Source of the DNA: Lunularia cruciata
Taxonomy: Eukaryota; Streptophyta; Marchantiopsida; Lunulariales; Lunulariaceae
Assembly: GCA_948567375.1 (NCBI GenBank)
Contig: OX419760.1
Span: forward strand, 13,330,001-13,394,000
Length of the DNA: 64,000 nucleotides
Reading direction: 5' to 3'
Shown one piece after another: positions 58,655-64,000 of this stretch. Both the position numbers and the translations under genes were made by a program. The notes beneath the pieces are model-generated. The model made no database searches, had not been told where the DNA came from, and saw nothing but the letters and a program-made list of their open reading frames with translations. The stretch's first letter is position 1; each line of letters starts with the position of its first letter.

Positions 58655-58667
58655 AAACTCACTCCTT

Positions 58668-59126
58668 TTAAGACGTAACGTCCTCATTGTGCAATTGTTG
58701 CTCAAATGCTTGCACCAACACCGGTGCATGTGTCAAATTGGCAGTGGGCTCCCATGTTGCTCCATAGAGGGGGTAACCTTTCCATTGTACTAGATAGTCC
58801 ACCCGCGGATGGCGAGTATCACACATGCATTTTTGGAGAATACGCTCCACTTCATATTCCTCTATGCCATCAATGAGTGTCAGACAAAGTCGAATGTCTT
58901 GTGTAAAATGACACTAGCCTGATCAGGGAGCATATCTGCATAGTAGGGAAACATGGAACACTAGATGGATCTTCATGTGTGGTGGTAGCTCAAGGTGATA
59001 GACCACAACGCCGATGCAACAAAAAATCAAGAAAGGCCTAATAAAACGAGGTCTAAGCTTACGAGGTCCAACTAATGTGAGGTTGGTTGTTGATAGCCAC
59101 ACTTGATCCCAAGCATTGAACTCCAT
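58668..59126 (-). pseudogene. Family B chromodomain and integrase C-terminus
   Basis: 58668-58850 encodes MERILQKCMCDTRHPRVDYL, then VQWKGYPLYGATWEP, a complete chromodomain with the aromatic cage residues visible. 58923-59126 encodes the integrase C-terminal GPF-type segment (WDQVWLSTTNLTL, GPRKLRPRFIRPF, HPVFHVSLL-like). A frame change separates the two. The same pair occurs at 49637-50071 in the deletion derivative. Confidence 0.88.
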
Positions 59127-60000
59127 GTGCCTACGGTGTGCATCAACATACTGCTTCTATCGATTTTGTGCAATCTGTAATATGTGCTTGGCACTCTCCA
59201 CACCGTGTTGGATTCTAGAATCAAATGTGTTGACTACATCGACCTTGGTATCCACTAGACTGATCTTCATCAAGCTAGAAAGTGTGAAGGGATGCTCACT
59301 ATACATGAGGAAGAATGGAGTGACCTAGGTGGATGCATTCATTGAATTGTTGTAAGAAAATTCCACCAACGGGAGTAGGGTGTCTCACCTCTCTTGCTCT
59401 TCTAAGTGAAGCCACGTAACATGTCTTCAATCATGCAATTAGCCCGCTGTGTTTGGCCATCTATTTGTAGGTGGTAAGCTGTGGACATGGCCAACTTGGT
59501 TTTGAAGAAACCAAAGAGTGTTTGCCAAAACAAACTAGTGAATTGAGTGCCTCTATCGATGATAAGTACTGTAGACAAGCCATGGTGAGAGAAGACTACA
59601 TCTAAGTATAATTGAGCTAGTTGTGGAGTGGTCACATACTTGGTGGTAGGGCGTACATGAATCATTTTGCTAAGCCGGTCCACAAAGACCACGATGGAGT
59701 CAAACCCTGAGGTGGTCTTGGGTAATTCACAGACAAGATCCATACTCACTTGTTCCCAACGTTGGGTAGGCGTGGGGAGAGGTTGAAGGATCCATGTAAG
59801 AGCTTGATTAGAAGCTTTGTTTTGTTGACAAAAGAGGCATCACTGCATGTAGTCCATCACATTGTTGCTCATCTTGGGCCAATAGTAATGGTGCTAGACT
59901 ACATCCAAGGTCTTGTCGACTCTGACATGACCTACAATGGCCAAATCATGACATTCCGCTAGAATGGTGGTGCATAATTCTGGGACATTTGGGATCGATA
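59127..60000 (-). pseudogene. Family B integrase core
   Basis: 59402-59749 encodes MDLVCELPKT, IVVFVDRLSKMIHVRPTTK, VLIIDRGTQFTS and AYHLQIDGQTQRANCMIEDM. The two Asp positions are visible; the Glu of the DDE triad (normally GQTE) reads Gln. The zinc domain lies at about 59820-59900 on the same strand, with stops. Confidence 0.85.
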
Positions 60001-60719
60001 ATCTACCATCACAAAAGGTGAGTCCTTGGGTGCTAGTGATTGTGCTTCTTTACAATCTACGGATCAATTTTTGTAGCAGCTAGAATCTTTGGCCAAAATT
60101 CAAGGTTAATCTTAACCTTTGCCACCAAGTTGTTTGCCATTGGCATGCCGGTGAATTCATTTGCAAGTTGCTTCTTACCTTCCACATAGGTGATTGATAT
60201 GTTGAAGTGTTGTTGCCACTCTGCCTACCAAATCTGGCGACGAGATAGATCCTTTTGCATCTTGAGGTAGACTAGAGGTTTGTGGTCTGTCTCTACTACA
60301 AATGCCTTCTTGCCAAGATAGTGCTTCTAATGCTTGGTTGCCAAAACAATGGCCAGCTCTTCTCCTTTTGTAGTGTGGTAGTTGCGCTCTATTGGTAACA
60401 ACTTTTGGGAGAAATATGAAATGGGATGCCATCCGTCATGCCACTCTTGTTGTAGGACTGCTCCTATTGTTACGCCTGATGCATTTGTAGCTAAACTTGA
60501 TTGGTTGTTTTGGGTCATACCACTTCAAGATTGGTGCATGTAGCAAGGCGGCTTTCAATTCTTGAAAGGCCAACTCTTGTGCGGTTCTCCATGTCCACTT
60601 CTTCCCCTTGCAAAGTAGTGATGTTAAACCTTAGAGAGAAGGCTATGCAACCTTGGAGAAGTCCTTGAAAAATCCACAATAGAATCCTGTCAACCCCAAG
60701 AAGCTTTTGAGTTGAGTCT
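60001..60719 (-). pseudogene. Family B RNase H and end of RT
   Basis: 60327-60518 encodes [19 protein letters not shown] and [27 protein letters not shown], the RNase H start with the catalytic Glu region; the first Asp of the D-A-S motif is replaced by Asn. The next part, including FVVETDHKPLVYLK-like sequence, is in another frame near 60250-60310. Upstream, 60520-60719 matches the RT connection domain until the family C LTR interrupts it. Confidence 0.8.
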
Positions 60720-60723
60720 GATC

Positions 60724-61416
60724 TGTGAGCCGGCCTGTCTCTCACTCAGGATGAACCTCTGATGGCTATTATGGTAGCGCACCATGAACTAAGACGGCAA
60801 GGAATCCCAACTCCATCATACTCCTCCAAGGCTAACACTCCAAGACTCAAGACATTGCTCACTAGAGAACTCAATGAGAGAGAGATAGTTGTAAATGAAA
60901 GGATGATGAGTACCTCCTCACCCCTTGTTTATATACTTGTGAAATAGTTACGTACCAAAGTTACTAATTACTGTAGTAACTCAAGTTACTAGACTAAAAG
61001 TCAAATAAAGTCAAAAAGTAGAAAGGAATATCCATTCACATGGGCATATTCCCCTAAGCATGTGGTCTTATCTTGATCCAACCACTAAGTCAAGGATTCC
61101 TTCACATGGGCTATCCTTGGACTAAAGAAGAATCCAAAACAAAAAGGCTTGCGGGCCCAAGAGTTCTCAACTCTTTCCTCAAAAGCCAAACACCTAGGAA
61201 TAATGCCAAGTCAACACACTAAAATCCAAAATAGTGGTGCTCACCTTTTCTACTTCCTCTAAAGTAAGGTCCCCTTTATCTTAGCTATGACTAACTTTAT
61301 CTAACCATGACTAATATAGAACCATCCTTTATCTCTATATAAATAATATCTCTTAAGTACTTGTAATACCAAGCTAAATATCACAATACCACACACATGC
61401 ACAAATGGGTGTTACA
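60724..61416 (-). repeat. 3' LTR of a family C Ty3 element (693 bp)
   Basis: Same sequence as the solo LTRs at 14203 and 32395. In minus orientation it follows the end of pol and a GGGGGTAAA purine tract. GATC at 60720-60723 is the left target site; its partner should lie beyond the window. Confidence 0.92.
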
Positions 61417-61731
61417 TTTACCCCCGGACTAAGTTTTCACTTTGTCCTCAAAGTGAAGGCCTCTCTACCTTCTATGGTACATCTTCAACTTATTATGGTT
61501 AATCCTATCAAAGTGTCTTCCTCCCAACTCCTTGAGATCATAGGTGTAATTGCCCCACACCTTCTTTACTATGAAAGGTCCAAAGTACTTAGGCAAAAAC
61601 TTCTTTTGCACTCTCTTGAATCAAATAGAATCAAACAACATTACCCAATCACCTTCTTTGAAAGGCTCCACCTTCTTCTTGCCTTGCCTCTTGTCATAGC
61701 TCTCCTTTTGTTTCCTTTGGGCTTGCTCCAC

Positions 61732-62496
61732 TCAAACCATAGCAACTGCTCTTGCCTCTTCCAACTCCATGAGTTGATCCTTCCTTGACTTCTCATCACC
61801 TCCTTGTGCTTTCTTCAATCTCCTATGAATGCTTTGGAAGGTAGGAAGATCAAAGTGAATAGGTAAGGTAGACTCAATACCATACACCAATTGAAATGGA
61901 TAAAATCCGGTGGAAGTCTTCATGGTTGTCCTGTACTCCCACAAAACTGCATGAATCCTCTTGTCCCAATGATGTTTAGCCCCCTCCATTTTTGCATCTT
62001 TGGCCAACATCATGCACAAGGTCTGATTGGTTCTCTCTGCCAAGCCATTGGAATTTGGCTTATAGGATGTAGTTACTCTATGTGTGATAGAGAAATGTCG
62101 TAGCATGGTTGTAGTAATGCTTCTTGTAAACTCTACTTCTTTATCAGAAACTAACTCCAAAGGGCATCCAAACCTAGTGCTAATGCATTCATAAAGAAAT
62201 CTACCCACTTCATCTTCATTCTTGTCCCTCAATGGTCTAGCCTCAACCCACTTGGTAAGGTAATCAATAACTACCACAATGTACCGATTGTTCCTTGGGG
62301 TTCTATTGAGAGGACCTACAAAATCAATTCCCCACTTCTCAAAAGGTCCTTGCAATGGAATTGATCTAAGTGGTGGAGTGGATGTAGACTTTCTAGCAAA
62401 AGCTTGACAAACATGACAAGTTTTGCAATAATCAAGACAATCCTTGAAAATCCCTCTCCAATGGTAACTTGCATCTAGAATCTTGAAAGCAGTCAC
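61732..62496 (-). CDS. Integrase of the family C element (partial ORF)
   Basis: 254 codons open. The zinc domain ends in CKTCHVCQAF. The DDE core is WGIDFVGPL, ELVSDKEVEF and YKPNSNGLAERTN, with all three acidic residues present, although the position after the second Asp differs from the usual Q-G. The C-terminal ALWEYRTTMKTSTGFYPFQLV stretch is normal for Ty3. It is separated from RNase H by one break near 62500-62523 and continues at its 3' side in another frame to about 61430. Confidence 0.9.
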   Translation of the reverse strand: MTAFKILDASYHWRGIFKDCLDYCKTCHVCQAFARKSTSTPPLRSIPLQGPFEKWGIDFVGPLNRTPRNNRYIVVVIDYLTKWVEARPLRDKNEDEVGRFLYECISTRFGCPLELVSDKEVEFTRSITTTMLRHFSITHRVTTSYKPNSNGLAERTNQTLCMMLAKDAKMEGAKHHWDKRIHAVLWEYRTTMKTSTGFYPFQLVYGIESTLPIHFDLPTFQSIHRRLKKAQGGDEKSRKDQLMELEEARAVAMV

Positions 62497-62522
62497 CTTT
62501 CCTGAAAAGTGTCTTCCACATA

Positions 62523-63542
62523 CTAAACTTCATGAAACTCCTTTATGAGTAGGATAGACTCTTCCTTACCCACTGCTCTTTGAAGTAGACCATCTGCTCC
62601 TTGGTGAAAAAGAATATCCTCCACCATTGTGTAAGGTCGAGATCTTGCTGCAAGTGCCTTCCTCTCCCTAGCATGCATCCCTGTTGGATAGTTACCTCTT
62701 GTCACAAAGTCCACAATCTCCTTGTACTCCATTGGAACCTCTTGAGTGACTGAGATTGTCTTGAGCTCTTCATCCGGGAAGGAATCATCCACTGGCTCAT
62801 CTCCATCATGATCATAGGCTCTAGATAATAGATCAACATTTGCATGTTTCTTTTGTGGCCTATCCTCAATGGTGTAGTCATACTCAGACAAGAGTATCAT
62901 CCATCTTGCTAGTCTCCCTTCAACATTAGGCTTGTTGAAGATGTACTTCAAAGCCTTGTGATCCGTGACAATGGTGGCTTTCCCTCCAATCAAGTAGTGT
63001 CTAAACTTCTTGAGACCAAAGATCACTGCCAACCCTTCTCTCTCTGTGACAGAGTAGTTCTTCTTTGCTGAAACCATCTGCCTACTAGGATAAGATATTG
63101 GATGATCATGCCCATCTTGGTCTAATTGACTAAGAGTGCATCCTATAGCTACATTAGAAGCATCAGTGTAGAGGATGAAAGGCTTACTCCAATCAGGTTT
63201 AGCAAGAATTGGAGCTACAACAAGGGATTGCTTGAGCTCCTCAAAAGCTTTGAGAGCCTCCTTGTCTTCTAAAATCACCATGTAATCTACACCCTTCTTC
63301 ATGTAGATGGTCAATGCATAAGCCTTGTTGGAAAATGAGAAGATGAACCTTCTATAGTACCCAACCATCCCCAAGAATTGGCATAACTTTGTCAAGCTTG
63401 AAGGGAATAGAAGGTTTGAGATTTTCCTCACCTTCTCAGGATCAATTGCTATTCCATCCTTGGAGATGATGTGCCCCAAAAGTAGACCTTCTTCACATCC
63501 AAAAAATGCACTTCTCTGGGTTGAGTGATGCATTTGCCTCAT
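62523..63542 (-). CDS. RT connection and RNase H of the family C element
   Basis: 339 codons open. It starts within the RT thumb (EEGLLLGHIISKDGI), then FLGMVGYYRRFI, RNase H with FILYTDASNVAIG, VTEREGLAVIF, IVTDHKALKYIF and HANVDLLSRAYDHD, then the HHCC-region linker. All RNase H acidic residues are visible. A frame change of a few bases at about 63493-63542 separates it from the RT palm. Confidence 0.92.
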   Translation of the reverse strand: MRQMHHSTQRSAFFGCEEGLLLGHIISKDGIAIDPEKVRKISNLLFPSSLTKLCQFLGMVGYYRRFIFSFSNKAYALTIYMKKGVDYMVILEDKEALKAFEELKQSLVVAPILAKPDWSKPFILYTDASNVAIGCTLSQLDQDGHDHPISYPSRQMVSAKKNYSVTEREGLAVIFGLKKFRHYLIGGKATIVTDHKALKYIFNKPNVEGRLARWMILLSEYDYTIEDRPQKKHANVDLLSRAYDHDGDEPVDDSFPDEELKTISVTQEVPMEYKEIVDFVTRGNYPTGMHARERKALAARSRPYTMVEDILFHQGADGLLQRAVGKEESILLIKEFHEV

Positions 63543-64000
63543 CCAAGCATTGCAAGACTTTGATTAGGTGCCCAAAGTGCTCCTCCTTGCTCCCATAGAC
63601 ACAAAAGTCATCAATGGAGTCTCTCACAAATTTCCCAATGAAAGGTTCAAATACCTTGTTCATGAACCGTTGGAATGTGGCTGGAGCATTGCAAAGCCCA
63701 AAAGGCATGACCTTGAAAGCGTAAGTTCCCCAATGTGTGGTGCATGTGGTGAGTTGTTGATGCTCTGGTGCAATCTTGATTTGGTTATATCCACTATAAC
63801 CATCTCCAAAATTGTATCTCTCATGACCTGCAACCTCCTCCAAGATCTCATCAATGAATGGCAATGGATCGTAGTCCTTCTTGGTAACAACATTGAGCTT
63901 CTTGTAATCCACACATACCCAAAGCTTGCCATTCTTGTTCTTCACAATGACAATTGGAGACACCCATTCTGAATTCTCCACCTCAAAGATAAATCCAGCC
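63493..64000 (-). CDS. RT palm of the family C element (runs off the window)
   Basis: Contains WVSPIVIVKNKNGKLWVCVD, YKKLNVVTKKDYDPLPF, GYSGYNQIKIAPEH, KVMPFGLCNAPATFQRFMNK and the catalytic region SIDDFCVYG (IDD kept). The upstream part of the ORF continues beyond position 64000. Small antisense ORFs here are shadows. Confidence 0.9.
   Translation of the reverse strand, partial: AGFIFEVENSEWVSPIVIVKNKNGKLWVCVDYKKLNVVTKKDYDPLPFIDEILEEVAGHERYNFGDGYSGYNQIKIAPEHQQLTTCTTHWGTYAFKVMPFGLCNAPATFQRFMNKVFEPFIGKFVRDSIDDFCVYGSKEEHFGHLIKVLQCLDEANASLNPEKCIFWM

Larger units (their letters stand above)
57919..60719 (-). mobile_element. Family B chromovirus, cut by a family C element
   Basis: Minus-strand order from 60719 down: end of RT, RNase H, integrase, chromodomain, polypurine tract, 3' LTR. 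The upstream part (gag, protease and most of RT) is separated by the family C element inserted at 60720-60723 (GATC), or lies outside the window. Stops and frameshifts occur throughout. Confidence 0.85.
61417..64000 (-). mobile_element. Family C Ty3/gypsy element, pol part, continues past the window
   Basis: The least decayed element in the window. On the minus strand RT (from 64000), RNase H and integrase follow each other with only a few interruptions. There is no chromodomain; pol ends in a KFLPKYFGPF..IVKKVWGNYTYDL and RINHNKLK type C-terminus near 61490-61620. It is a non-chromoviral Ty3 element; I do not assign it to a named lineage. Confidence 0.88.

Overview
This window looks like nuclear DNA from a large, repeat-rich plant genome. 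A gymnosperm would fit the dense nested decayed retroelements, scarce CpG and absence of an intact host gene over 64 kb, but that is inference. Almost everything recognisable is transposable element or relic; no rRNA, tRNA or complete host gene was found. All calls come from reading the sequence and short protein motifs; no database search was run.

Layout. 1-1.5 kb: relic of an unclassified repeat (family D). 6.06-10.14 kb (-): decayed Helitron Rep/helicase. 14.2, 32.4, 35.4 and 60.7 kb: LTRs of one Ty3-type family (family C); the first two are solo LTRs with 4-bp target duplications, the third is an older opposite-strand copy, and the fourth is the 3' LTR of a fairly intact (-) element leaving the window at 64 kb. 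17.447-27.336 kb (+): the main discovery, a Ty3/gypsy element (family A). 28.7-29.4 kb: CpG-retaining island with a telobox and a broken first-exon-like ORF. 30.2-31.45 kb: degenerate tandem repeats. 37.7-39.8 and 45.3-46.9 kb: more family D. 40.2-45.2 kb (+): chromovirus with a chromodomain and an LTR holding a heat-shock-element-like cluster. 47.08-57.46 kb (-): second, older family A copy broken by two insertions. 57.9-60.7 kb (-): another chromovirus (family B), cut by the family C element.

The unusual system is family A. Its polyprotein order is Gag (two zinc knuckles), aspartic protease, a C5-cytosine DNA methyltransferase domain of DNMT3-like layout, reverse transcriptase, RNase H, integrase and a C-terminal PHD finger. 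It therefore carries a DNA-methylation writer and a probable histone-tail reader in one retrotransposon. The (-) copy keeps the PHD region and the tail of the methyltransferase but lacks about 1.08 kb holding motifs I-VIII. Both copies are dead. Their decay is dominated by transitions and by TAG/TGA stops, the pattern expected from deamination of methylated CpG and CHG sites.
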